64,000 nt of DNA from Agrostemma githago. Taxonomy: Eukaryota; Streptophyta; Magnoliopsida; Caryophyllales; Caryophyllaceae. The position numbers and the translations under genes are program-made. Each line of letters opens with the position of its first letter. The first letter of the stretch is position 1. This document shows, piece after piece, positions 44,541 to 55,466 of this stretch. The notes under the pieces are model-generated. The model searched no databases. It saw nothing but the letters and a program-made list of their open reading frames with translations, and was not told where the DNA came from. The stretch lies in assembly GCA_958450325.1 (NCBI GenBank), contig OY288246.1:37380544-37444543 (forward strand), written 5' to 3'.

Positions 44541-45237
44541 TGATCCGAATGAAGAAGCAACAAACCAAGAATTCAATGAAGTCACACTAGCTCCAAATGG
44601 TCCTAGTCCAGCCACCTTAGCACCTCCTTTAAGTCTAGTAGTGTGCCTTCTTCAAGTGGTGGACTAGCTTGTGCAAACATCTACTTGGACCGAGTAAAAG
44701 AGCAATTAGTCAAGACCATATGAATGCATTAACTTGGGTTCACACTCATTCAAGCAAGGCATGTGCACCGGAGTTAGTAGGCTGATTAGAGGCTGATTGT
44801 GTTCACATGCTTACCTCGTCTAAGTTCTTTTCTTAAGCTTTGTTTTTATCACCTTAAGCTTTGTTTGTATCACCCTTGACCATTCTGGTTTGGGACGTTT
44901 TGTAGGCTATATATAGCCATCAATTTGATGAATAAAGGCATCCAATTTTCACAAAACGAAACTGAGTAAAGCTAAGCTTTTCCTTTCGTCCTTGTAGCTT
45001 ACAAGACAAAGTATTAGAGTGAGTCGCGTTACAAACTCTATACTCGCTATTTCAATCAAGTGTTTGAATTAGCACCCGCTTTGTTGAGGTATAGGTCTAT
45101 CTCACTAAGCATACTATCCCTTGGTTACGGTTCTATCATCCTTACAAACAACCATTCATTCTGTTTTGTTGCTTGTTCATCTCATAATACAATCAACATC
45201 CATATTACTCGTCCAAAGTTCATCTTAACTCACATCA
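44541..45237 (+). repeat. 5' LTR of A1 (697 bp)
   Basis: It starts TGATCCGAATG and ends CACATCA. It is the shortest complete CRM-family LTR here because it has fewer U3 repeat units. GGCTATATATAG lies near 44905 and GAATAAA near 44930. Confidence 0.93.
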
Positions 45238-45241
45238 TTAG

Positions 45242-45253
45242 TGGTATCAGAGC
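45242..45253 (+). other. Primer binding site of A1
   Basis: TGGTATCAGAGC is four bases after the LTR. Confidence 0.93.
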
Positions 45254-45278
45254 TTTGGTCTTCCTAAAGACGTAAAGC

Positions 45279-48200
45279 ATGGCAGGAGGATTGAACTTTG
45301 ACGACCCCAACTTCTTGGAACACCTAAAGAAAGCATTGGAGAACTACCAGCCCATAAATTCCCGTTTCCAAGCAAGAAGAGAGCCGGTGGACAAGATCAA
45401 AGTGAACGAATTTCCTGAGTTCAATGGAGGTACTGATCCTGAAGTCTATTTGGAATGGGAAAGAAACATGGAGAAGCTTTTTGAATTCAAAGACTTGGAG
45501 GACGAGGAGAGGTGCAAGTATGCAATTCTGAAGCTAAGCAAAGGGGCTTCCCTTTGGTATGAAGGGCTGAAAATACAACGTACCAGGGATGGAAAGGGTA
45601 AGATTTCTTCTTGGGGGTCCTTAAAACGTAAGCTACGTAAGAGGTATGTTCCAACTACACATAAGTTATCCTTATACAAAAAGATTGCTAATCTTGTACA
45701 AGGAAGAATGAGTGTTAGTGAGTACATTGAGGAGTTTGAGAACTTGGTACTAATGGGAGAAGTAGAAGAAAACGAAGAGATAAAAATGGCTAGGTTCTTA
45801 CGTGGGTTAAATCGTAGTATTGCTAATACGGTTGATTTGTGTCCATATTCTGATTTTGATACTTTATGTGGGTTATGTTTAAAAATTGAGACTCAAGGGA
45901 AAACTAAGTATGAAAATGAGTCTAGTAGGAGTCATACTTGGTCACGAGGTGAGGGGAGTAACAAGACAAATTCAGTTAACACTAATCAACCCCTTTCCAT
46001 TAAGAGTAACCCGACTCAACCCACAAATAAGACACCCACTGAAACTAGTTTGTCCAAGGTATGTTGCTTCAAATGTCAAGGTTTTGGTCACTATAAAAAT
46101 GCGTGTCCTAATAAGAGAGTCGTTACCTTGAGAGAAATAATGCCTTTTAGAGAGGAGATGTGGGAGGAGGAGCAACGCATAGGGGTTGTGTTTAATGATG
46201 GAGAGGAAGAAGAGGATGAAGAAAGAGAGGACTATGAACCCCCAACATATGATACTGTTTTGGTACTACGTACACTTCATGCCAACCCCATCCCACACAA
46301 CACTGAACAAAGGGATCAACTCTTCCACACTAAGTGTCAAGTTAACAACAAATGGTGTAGCTTGATCATAGATGGGGGTAGTTGCACAAATGTTGCCTCA
46401 ACTGAAATGGTAACTAAACTAGGCCTAACCACCACTAGTCACCCTAGACCGTATGCACTACATTGTTTGGACGATGGAAACAAAGTAAGGGTCACTAAGC
46501 AAGTAAGGGTAGGCTTAACCATGGGGTCTTATGTCGATGAGGTTTTATGTGATGTCATTCCTATGGATGCGTGTCATATACTTTTGGGACGTCCTTGGCA
46601 GTTTGATAGGGATGTAGTACACCATGGGAGGAAGAATGAATACGAGTTAAGGGATAGGGGAAAGAAAATCGTTCTAAAACCCATGACTCCTCAAGCTGTT
46701 AGAGCTATGGAAGCCAACAAAACTAAGAAGCCTAACCTCACCATATTTGCTAGTGAGAGTGAAGTAGAACAGGCTTTACAAGGGGGGGAACGTGTCTTTG
46801 TCATGGTTGCTAGAGAGGAACCCTTAGGAGTTGAGAATGGGCTTGGGGGAAAGCCATTTGAGGAATTGTTACACGAGTTTGAGGACGTTTTCCCTGAGGA
46901 ATTATCAGCTGGTTTACCACCTATTCGAGGCATAGAACACCAAATCGACCTCGTTCCAGGAGCAGCCTTACCAAATAAGGCAGCCTATAGGTGTAATCCA
47001 GAGGAGACTAAGAAACTACAAAGACAAATTGATGAGTTAATGAGTCGAGGGTATGTGCATGAAAGCCTTAGTCCTTGTGCTGTTCCAGTCCTCTTGGTAC
47101 CTAAGAAAGATGGAACTTGGAGAATGTGTGTGGATAGTAGGGCAGTTAACAACATTACCATCAAATATAGATTTCCTATTCCAAGATTGGATGATATGTT
47201 GGATGAGCTTCATGGGGCTGTGATCTTCTCCAAAATCGACTTAAGAAGTGGGTATCATCAAATTAGAATGAGAGAAGGGGATGAGTGGAAGACAGCTTTC
47301 AAGACCAAGCATGGGCTCTATGAATGGACGGTCATGCCTTTTGGCCTCACCAACGCTCCAAGCACATTCATGAGACTAATGAATGAAGTACTCAAGGCCT
47401 ATCTTGGTCAATTCATTGTGGTTTATTTGGATGATATTCTTGTTTACAATAGGTCTTTGGCGGAGCATATGTAGCACTTAAGGCTGCTATTTACAACACT
47501 TCGCAAGCAACAACTCTTTGGCAAGAAGGAGAAGTGTGCTTTCTTTGTAGAAAGTGTGGTGTTCCTTGGCTATGTGGTGTCCAAAGATGGAGTATCCGTT
47601 GATCAAACCAAGGTAGAATCCATCTGTACTTGGCCAATCCCTTCCACCATTACGGAGGTAAGATCATTCCATGGGTTGGCTTCCTTCTACAGAAGGCTCA
47701 TTAAGGACTTTAGTACCATCACAAGTCCTATCACCGAATGCTTGAAGAAGGGTGCGTTCGTTTGGTCCAAAGCTGCCCAAGATGCTTTTGAAGCCATCAA
47801 GGATAAGTAGTGTTCCGCTCCTATTCTAGCTCTTCCTGATTTCTCTCAACCATTTGAGGTTGAATGTGACGCTAGTGGAGTGGGAATTGGTGCTGTTCTC
47901 GTGCAAAATAGGCGCCCCATTGCATATTTTTCAGAAAAACTCAATGGAGCAAGGCTGAACTATTGCACCTACGACAAAGAATTCTATGCCATAGTAAGAG
48001 CTCTTGATCATTGGAGTCATTATCTTCGTACTAACCACTTTATTCTCCATTCAGATCATGAGTTGATCCGAATGAAGGAGATACCAAAGAATTCAATGAA
48101 GTAACACTAGCTCCTAATGGACCAAGTCAAGCCACATTAGCACCTCCTACTAGCTTAGTAGTGTGCCTACTTCAAATGGTGAGCTAGCTCGTGTATGGAC

Positions 48201-49257
48201 GAATAAAGGAGCAAATAAGTCAAGGTCTTATGAAGGCATTAACTTGGGTTCACACTATGGCTATGTTCACATAGTGTGCACGTCCTCAAGCTTTGTTTTT
48301 GGCTCCTAGTTCACATGGTGCCGCGTCCACATGCTCCTTGTTAAGCTTTGTTTTTATCTGCTAGTTCACATAGGTTTAAGCTTTGTTTTTGTCACCATGT
48401 AGCTTTGTTTTTGTCACCATGTAGCTTTGTTTTTGTCACCCTTGACCAGCCGGTTTTAGGGTCATTTTGTAGGCTATATATAGCCATCTACTTGAATGAA
48501 TAAGGATCCAATATTGATATCAAAAAACTGAGTAAAGCTAAGCTTTCTTTTACGTCCTTGTTGCTTACAAGACAAAGTCTAGAGTTAGTCGCGTTACAAG
48601 CTCTAAACTCGCTACTTCAATCGCGTGTTTGATTTAGCACCCGCTTTGTTGGAGTATAGGTCTACTTCACTAAGCATACTATCCTTTGGTTACGGTTTAT
48701 TCATCCTTACAATCTGTTTTGGTTACTTTGTTTACGTTCATTTTCAGAATACTACATATCTTCACGTTGTTGTTTCAAAGTTCATCTTAACTCACATCAT
48801 GAGTCCCTAAAGTACATCAATGGCCAACAAAAACTAAGTCCAAGGCATGCCAAGTGGGTGGAATTCTTGCAATCCTTTCATTTCTCTTCAAAAACAAGGA
48901 CGGTAAAAGTAACGTGGTGGCTGATGCATTATCCCGCCGCTACACTCTATTGTGTACTTTGGATGTTAGATTGCTTGGATTTGAAACTCTAAAGGATTAC
49001 TACAAAAATGACGCTGATTTTGGTGAAGCTTTCACCAAATGCAAGGAGGGAGCCTTTGACGAGTTTGTTTTGCAGGAAGGATTTCTTTTCAAGGGAAATC
49101 GACTTTGTGTTCCCAAACATCCCATCAGAGAGTTGCTGGTTAGGGAAGCTCATGGGGGAGGATTGGCGGGTCATTTTGGCATCACAAGAACATTGGAGGT
49201 CTTAAAAGAGCACTTCTTTTGGCCAAAGATGCAAGGGAGCGTCCAACATGTAGTGAG
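45279..49257 (+). pseudogene. A1 CRM-clade Gag-Pol (Gag, protease, RT, RNase H, integrase finger), broken
   Basis: This is the only gag joined to RT of the CRM family in the window. From the start MAGGLNFDDP: Gag core; zinc knuckle CFKCQGFGHYKNAC near residue 263; protease IIDGGS near 364 and HILLGRPW; linker KKPNLTIFAS; RT with [13 protein letters not shown] and YLDDILV near 716. Stops lie at 47472-47474 and 47808-47810, both in the original frame. RNase H ([14 protein letters not shown]) is split by a solo LTR, then resumes at 48800 with a two-base loss near 48892 that shifts the frame. The integrase finger (HGGGLAGHFG) is reached before truncation at 49257, so integrase core and CR motif are lost. 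A one-ORF gag-pol fits CRM organisation. Confidence 0.9.
48064..48799 (+). repeat. Solo LTR in A1 (736 bp)
   Basis: It runs TGATCCGAATG...CACATCA, with TSD TGAGT at 48059-48063 and 48800-48804. It is of A0-like subfamily. It lacks internal sequence, so it is a product of LTR-LTR recombination. Confidence 0.94.
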
Positions 49258-49453
49258 TGATGTGAGTTGGTATGAACTTTGAAACAAGAATATGAAGTAG
49301 GATTAGTATTCTGAAATGGAACGTGTATGAGTAACCAAAACAGAAAGAAAGGATAGTTTAAGGAAGGATAAACCATAACCAAGGATAGTATGCTAGGTGA
49401 AGTAGACCTATACTTCAACAAAGCGGTTGCTAGATCAAACACTCGATTGAAAT
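49258..49453 (-). repeat. Partial CRM-family LTR, outer
   Basis: It starts TGATGTGAGTTGG next to A1 integrase sequence and stops after ACTCGATTGAAAT, where a second LTR begins. Its remaining part is not found to the right. Confidence 0.85.
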
Positions 49454-50233
49454 TGATGTGAGTTGATATGAACTTTGAAACAAGAATGAGAGGTATGATT
49501 AGTAAACTGAAATGGACGTGAAACAAGTAACCAAAACAGAAGGTAAAGATAGTTTGAGGATGAATAAACCGTAACCAAAGGATAGTATGCTAGGTGAAGT
49601 AGACCTATACTTCAACAAAGCGGTTGCTAGATCAAACACTCGATTGAAATAGCGAGTTTAGAGCTTGTAACGCGACTCACTCTAGACCTTGTCTTGTAAA
49701 CTACAAAGACGAAACAAAAGGAAGCTTCAAAGCTTAACTTTTACTTGGGTTTTAATTTGCAAATTGGATGATGTTTTTCCTTCAAAATGGCCGGCTATTT
49801 ATAGCCTACAAGAGCCCTTAAACCGGTTGGTTTAGGGTGACAAAAACAAAGTGACCCTTATGTGAACACGGAGCTAATTACAAGGTTGGGAGCTAAAAAC
49901 AAAGAGATGTAAACAAGGAGCTACAACCAAAGCTAGGGAGTTAAAACCAAAGCTTCACCAAGAGTAACCAGCCGTGGAACCTTGTGTGAACATGGAGCTA
50001 ACAACAAAGCTTGAGTGTACACACCATGTGAACATGGAGCTAAATACGAAGTTATCAATCAGCCCATAATCAACCTTGACTTCTTTACTCCTTTATTCAG
50101 CTCCCATGTGAGCTAACTTAATACTTGGAGAAGGCATACTACTAGGCTGGTAGGAGGTGCTAATATGGCTTGACTCGAGCTAATAGGAGCTAGTGTTACT
50201 TCATTGAACTCCTTAGCCTCTTCATTCGGATCA
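49454..50233 (-). repeat. CRM-family LTR, inner (780 bp)
   Basis: It runs from TGATGTGAG to TTCGGATCA. The left flank GAAAT (inside the outer LTR) does not match the right flank GATTT (element C), so it is not a simple solo LTR; two LTRs of different insertions appear to have been joined. Confidence 0.85.
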
Positions 50234-51108
50234 GATTTGCATGAGAAGTAACCCGGAAGACCATAGTTCACGTTCTCGAAAATAATGTTACCAATCGAAA
50301 GCTCTCTTCTTGGCTCCGGCAAGCCCATAAGTCGAGCCACCTCAGGAAGCATGGTACATTCCTCGGCGGCATAATCAAAGGTTGAATCAAATCCTAACGA
50401 GATTGAATCGCTCTCATTGGCATCTTGGTTGACATCATTTGCAATTGGTTCTTCATCAGAAAGGAACTCCACCATTTGACTCCATACTTCTCCGATAAAA
50501 GTAATGTCCGGCAGTAAGGCGGGTAGTACAAATTGCACAATGCTATCACCGAGATTGAAAGATAGTCTACCTCTTTTAACATCGATAAACACTCCTACCG
50601 TGGCTAAGAAGGGTCGTCCTAATAAGATGGGATTGCGCTCCTCTACTGGCATATCTAGAATAACGAAGTCGGTCGGTATACGCAAGTTTCCCACTTCGAC
50701 CATTATATTCTTAGCAAGCCCCACCGGTTTTTTAGTGGACCCGTCATCCATTTGGACATTCAACATAAAATACACCATACTCCTAATATTAATAATTTGG
50801 GCAATGACCAAAGGCATAAGACTGATATCCGCTCCTAGGTCACAAAGAGCTCGGTGTATTTGAACACTGTCTATGGAACATGGTATGGAGAAGCTACCAG
50901 GGTCACCTAATTTAATGGAGATAGTGACCTTCGGGGTGACCTTTGGTGATTTGGGAGTCTCTTCCTTCTCGGGGGAACTCAAGATAATATCTCGTATGTA
51001 TTCAGAAGGAGTAGGCATAGAGGGGCTTGTTTCGAGATTTTCAAGCAAATTAGTGAACATTATACTTTCCGTATCCTTGTTACTTGGAGGAATTTGTGGC
51101 ATATCACG
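50234..51108 (-). pseudogene. Element C: Athila/Tat-like protease region, 3' segment
   Basis: The minus-strand frame begins at 51102 (MPQIPPSN) but is continuous with 63728 and above when B is ignored (VPPLRD then MPQIPP). It shows a retropepsin-like domain: ALCDLGADISLMP, with DLG in place of DSG/DTG, as in Athila-type elements; then FVILDMPVEE and ILLGRPFLAT. A further C-terminal stretch ends near GYFSCKS, where the LTR at 50233 begins; the frame then reads 36 codons into LTR sequence and stops at 50113. No RT of C is in the window. The protease is expected to cleave the Gag polyprotein; that is family knowledge. Confidence 0.78.
51104..51108 (+). repeat. TSD of B, left copy
   Basis: TCACG occurs here and at 63723-63727. 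Removing B and one copy restores the continuous frame of element C, which supports this assignment. Confidence 0.88.
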
Positions 51109-51485
51109 TGATGATGGGATTTGTCGTGGATCTCGCCGATCAAATAATAACCAACTAGCACCTAACGGTAGTTAGGGTAAGTCGGGATCGTATCCACGGA
51201 GACGGTGTTGCAAGGTTTGGACTAGGTCGGCCTAAAACGAGACTAAATCACCAAACAAACACAAAGAAGCGATAAAAGGAAGACTGTGGTAGAGGAGAGG
51301 TAAGAACTAGACTAATGATGAACTAGGCTAAAACAATGCTAAACAATGCTAGTGATCGAAATAACAAGTAAACTAGAATAAACGATGAAATCAAATATGG
51401 AAGGAAGTGGGTAAGGTCGGGTTCATAAGAATAGTATGGTGATCGGGTTGATCATGGGTATGGGTGTCTCCTAGTGCTAGAGTCG

Positions 51486-51596
51486 GTCCGGGCTCTCGCT
51501 ACTTAGACCGATGTGGAGGTGAGTCCGGGCTCTCGCAACTTAGACTCTAATCGAGGTATGTCCGGGCTCTCGCAACTTAGACTATCCTCAACACTA
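51486..51596. repeat. Three 37-bp tandem repeats in B LTR
   Basis: Units start GTCCGGGCTCTCGC at 51486, 51523 and 51560, exactly 37 bp apart. The other LTR has the same array at 62448, 62485 and 62522. Confidence 0.9.
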
Positions 51597-52278
51597 CCCT
51601 CAACATGACCACTTACAAGACAAACAATGAGTAGAGGAAGACTAGCATGAGAAGCATGGCCACTACAACTCAAACAAGCATTTCAACAAACACATGGTGT
51701 GCCAAGTATGTGACTAACAACAAAGATTCATCCTTTACCCCTAATCAAACCCTAATCACCCATATTCTACCCTTAATCCCCCTACTAACCCACAAGAAGA
51801 CTACTCACACATATTCAAACTAACTACAACAATGAAAAGTTAAAACAACATCATAACCCTAACATCCATTATCAAGAACAATATGAACAATAGCAATAAA
51901 CACTAAGTAGAGATTCAAATTTGAAATAATAACAAAGAATAAGAGAAAGGAAGATTATACCAACAATAGGATGAAGAAAAGATGATAACTTGCATAAATA
52001 GGATACCCAAATAAATCCCAAGGTTGTCAAGCTTGGAGAAATCTTCAAGTATCTTCTTAATACAAGAACTAATTAACTAAGATTAACTAGGATTAACTAA
52101 GGATTAAAGAGAGATTAAATCTAATGTGAGGAACTAAATCTAGGGTTTATATGTTGTAGAGAAGCTTAAGATAGTCTAGGGTAATGTAAGATACATAAAC
52201 AATACAAGAGGGAAGTATTTATAGGGGTACAAGAATGAAGGAGGATGAAAAAGAAAAGGTGCGGCTACAGCTGGTTGG

Positions 52279-52421
52279 TCCCGACCGGGACGGGATCATC
52301 CCGACCGGGACGGCCTGTCATCCCGACCGGGACGGGTTGGTCCTGACCGGGACGGCCTGGCAGTGACCCCTCTAAAAGCGCACTTCATCCCGGACGGGAT
52401 GAGGTGCATACCCGTCGGGGA
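52279..52421. repeat. Array of short inverted repeats TCCCGNNCGGGA in B 3' LTR
   Basis: Motif starts are 52279, 52299, 52321, 52341 (one mismatch), 52388 and a degenerate sixth near 52410. The spacing is 20, 22, 20, 47 and 22 bp. Confidence 0.9.
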
Positions 52422-52765
52422 TGAGTCTTGTAGGCCTCCAATATGATCTTTTTGGTCCCTCCTTGCTTCACATGGACTTCCCATCGATTCTCGGGACTCG
52501 GGATCGGGTCTTGGAGGCTCGGGATTGGGTCCCAAGGTCTCGGGGTCGAATCCAAGGCATCGAGTGATCGTTCCTTCACTTCGTTGGCTCCGAAAAGTGT
52601 ATGTATTGAGTCGGAATCGCTCCAACTCTTCATGAATGGTCTCGGGAACCTGAAACGAACTAGAGGAAGCATAAGTAGCCCATAAATCGCTCCCAAGGAG
52701 CGATTTTACAAGGAAAATGGGACCAAAACACTACGAAATAGGCACTACAAACTACACTTATCAAC

Positions 52766-52779
52766 TCCCCCACACTTAA
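52766..52779 (-). other. Polypurine tract of B
   Basis: TCCCCCACACTTAA on the plus strand (TTAAGTGTGGGGGA in element sense) lies two bases from the 3' LTR. Confidence 0.8.
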
Positions 52780-54511
52780 CCCTTACTCGCCCTCGAGTAA
52801 GCACATACTAACTACTAAACTAGCCGAGTGGGTATTAGCGCACCCTACGCCCTTTCAACTCACGCGAGAACACCTAGAGCATAAGTGCTCTCCGCAAGGC
52901 AAGTGGGGTCTTGCGACAAAACTGTGGATGCAACCGGACACAAAAACACATAAACAAACAAACATACAAACAAACATACAAAAGGTTCCACCCAAAAGAA
53001 AAGAAATACCGCTTCCCTCAAACAAGCGGTGAAAGAAGCACCGGTTTAGGACTCAAGGCAAGTGACAACGTTCCCAAGCTAGAAATACAAACCAAAATGG
53101 ACAAAACCCTAATAGTATGACGACAAAGCAATAAAAACGTTGGTAACTTACCTCGGTTCCTCCTAACCTTCTAAGAACGTACCACGGGACGATCGGCGGG
53201 ATGGAAAAAGGATGAACCACGGTGTTAGTCGACACTGTAGGTAAGTGAGACCCCGCCCCCTTTAGCAAAGAGCCAAGAGGGTCGTCCCATGTCCAAAACC
53301 GCCTAACTAGTCCAAGTAAAAAGGTGGAAATAATTGCAAAATGAGGGAAGACCGACTAATGCCGCTATCATCCTTCCTAGGGACTCGGTCCTTTGGTAGG
53401 CTCTTCACGGCAAAAGTCGGAAAAAGGCTTATCAGGTAGGGGTTATTTTTTGTGAATCGGGTTTTCTTTTGGCATTTTCTCTTTTCTTTTGCATTTTTTG
53501 CCTTGTTTTGCCATGCCATTCTTTTTCTTCTTTTCTATTTTCTTTTTGGCTTTTGTGCCTTTTCTTTTTCTTCATTCTTTTCTTTCTTTCATTTTCTTTC
53601 TTTTTCTTTTCTTTGCCCTTTTGGCTTGATTTGGCTTTTTGGCATCTCTTTGTGTAACAAGAAAGAGAGAATTCTAAATTGCAATTTATTGTGTGGATAT
53701 GTGTAGGAGGTAGGGTAATGGATGAGTCGGGACGGCGCCTTCCCTTCAAACCCACAAAAAGTGGAGAACTTGGACTAATCAAACAACTTCAGACACGGTC
53801 ACCTAAGGGACGGGACTCGGTAACCAAGGCCTTTTCACACCGTGGGTGGTCATAATGGTCAAAAGTGCAAATCCCGCAGTAAATCCCTAGTAAGCTCGGT
53901 GGACTCAAGGTAAAGGACCAACGAAATCATTGATTTAGGGTCATTCTATTAGGCTAAAGTCCATGACTCGATTTACACTACTAGGAAGGGAAAGTAAGCA
54001 CTCACACACTAGCCTCTAAACCGGGTTTTCGAAAACCATTTACACACGCGACACACAACAAAACACGAAACGAAGACTCAACGAGAACGAAAGAAAAAAG
54101 AAACAAAAAGGCAACAAAATAAAACAAAACAAGACAAACACATAAACAAAGCAAACACCACCCCGAATTTCCAAACAAGTCACCAAATCAACCACAACTT
54201 TACAAAGCTCCACCCGAGCACACAACATCACGATCTCCTCCAAACTCCGCAAGAGATAAAGAAGAAAAAGGGATAAAGATGTTACCGGAAGTCTTGAAAG
54301 CTCTTTAAAGCTATTGGTGATTTAAGCAACCTATAAGGAAAGAGGGAGGCAAACACGCACAATACGACAAATACACGATACACGACATAGAAGGAAAACA
54401 CACAAAAGGAAAATCTTTTTGATTTTTATGAAAAAATTTCAAATTTTTAGGATTTTTAAAGATTTTTTTGGAAAAACTACGAAAATAAAACCAACTACGA
54501 TAGAATATCGC

Positions 54512-54525
54512 TCCCCCACACTTAA
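54512..54525 (-). other. Second PPT-like motif of B
   Basis: It is the same 14 bases as the terminal PPT, about 1.75 kb upstream in element sense. The related fragment has it at 4918-4932. It could be a second plus-strand primer site; this is inference. Confidence 0.6.
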
Positions 54526-54733
54526 ACCGAGCCATGTCCTCATGCTCGACTGTAGTGCATGGGAGCACAAAAGAAAAGAAACTACGAAAATAAAGCTAAA
54601 AATCAAAAAGTGAAGAAAAGGGTAGAAAGTGTCCGGCCGGGGTGTAGTCAAGTCACCATGGGCCGAGACAAGAAAAGATATGGATGGGGGAAAAAATAAA
54701 AAGAAGAAAATAAAAGGAAATGGGAGGGGAGGA

Positions 54734-54862
54734 CTAGGTGTAATCACGTCACCTAGCCCGGATTCCGCCCGAATCTGACTAAATCCTCAAAAGAAAGAGT
54801 GAAAAACTTGTAAAATTCGGATTTTGAAAATGACTCTCGATGTAATCACATCATCGAGAGTC
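54734..54862 (-). other. Conserved-loop hairpins in B 3' region
   Basis: CTAGGTG / CACCTAG (54734-54756) encloses loop TAATCACGT. GACTCTCGATG / CATCGAGAGTC (54832-54862) encloses loop TAATCACAT. A weaker third lies near 54637-54662. The stems differ completely while the loops agree. Confidence 0.8.
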
Positions 54863-55281
54863 GGGAGCAACCACTACCAAGGCCTCGAGGGCCACCATGA
54901 CACAAATGGTATAAGGGAAAGGGAATAAACAAATGAAGACGAGCTATAAAAACGGAAAAGAGAGGATAGTTGTCGTACCGTACGGTTAGCAACTCACTCG
55001 CTCCATCGTTTCATAAATCAATGTCGGCATGTAGCAAGTCGTCGTCGTCGTTATTTCTTCCCAATCGCGATACGGTTCCATGGTTGGGGCACCAAAGTAA
55101 AATGGGGTGGGTTTTGATGTGAAAGTCGGTTTAAAGTGACGAGAAAGTGAGGTGAATGTGTATGTGAGGTGTAGGGGTCATATAATGAGGGTAAGGACAC
55201 GTAGGGAGGTTGGGAGGGGGTATACAATGGTTGGGTGGACTCAAATGACGAAGAAAAGGCCAAAGGAGGACAGGGGGTCCA

Positions 55282-55466
55282 TCCCGGTCGGGATGGGTGG
55301 TCCCTGTCGGGATGACCGTCTCGTCCCGGTCGGGAAGCTTTGGTCCCGGTCGGGATGAGCTGTCAGTAGACCCGTCTTTTGTGCACCTCATCCCGGACGG
55401 GATGACATCCTTCCCGGTCGGGATGGGCCTTCCATCCCGGACGGGATGACCTATTCAAGGCCGGGA
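55282..55466. repeat. Array of TCCCGNNCGGGA motifs in B internal region
   Basis: Starts are 55282, 55301, 55324, 55344, 55391, 55412, 55435 and a degenerate one near 55455. The intervals are 19, 23, 20, 47, 21, 23 and 20. The 47-bp gap resembles the corresponding gap of the LTR array in sequence (CTGNCAGT...CACNTCATCCCGG). Confidence 0.9.

Larger units (their letters stand above)
44541..49257 (+). mobile_element. A1: autonomous-type CRM element, 3' truncated
   Basis: It has a 5' LTR (44541-45237), PBS, and gag-pol up to the integrase finger. It is interrupted by a solo LTR (48064-48799) and cut off at 49257 by minus-strand LTR sequence. The left flank is GGAGG; no right partner remains. Confidence 0.9.
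51109..52763 (-). repeat. 3' LTR of B (1655 bp)
   Basis: On the plus strand it runs TGATGATGGG...CTTATCA. It carries a 3 x 37-bp repeat (51486-51596) and a cluster of TCCCGNNCGGGA motifs (52279-52421). It lacks 17 bp present in the other LTR near 62334. Confidence 0.9.

Noticed and set aside
52296..52696. Two overlapping minus-strand frames in the B LTR (repeated at 63255-63668)
   Set aside because: They lie fully in LTR sequence across the inverted-repeat array and carry no known domain; the repetition reflects the LTR pair.
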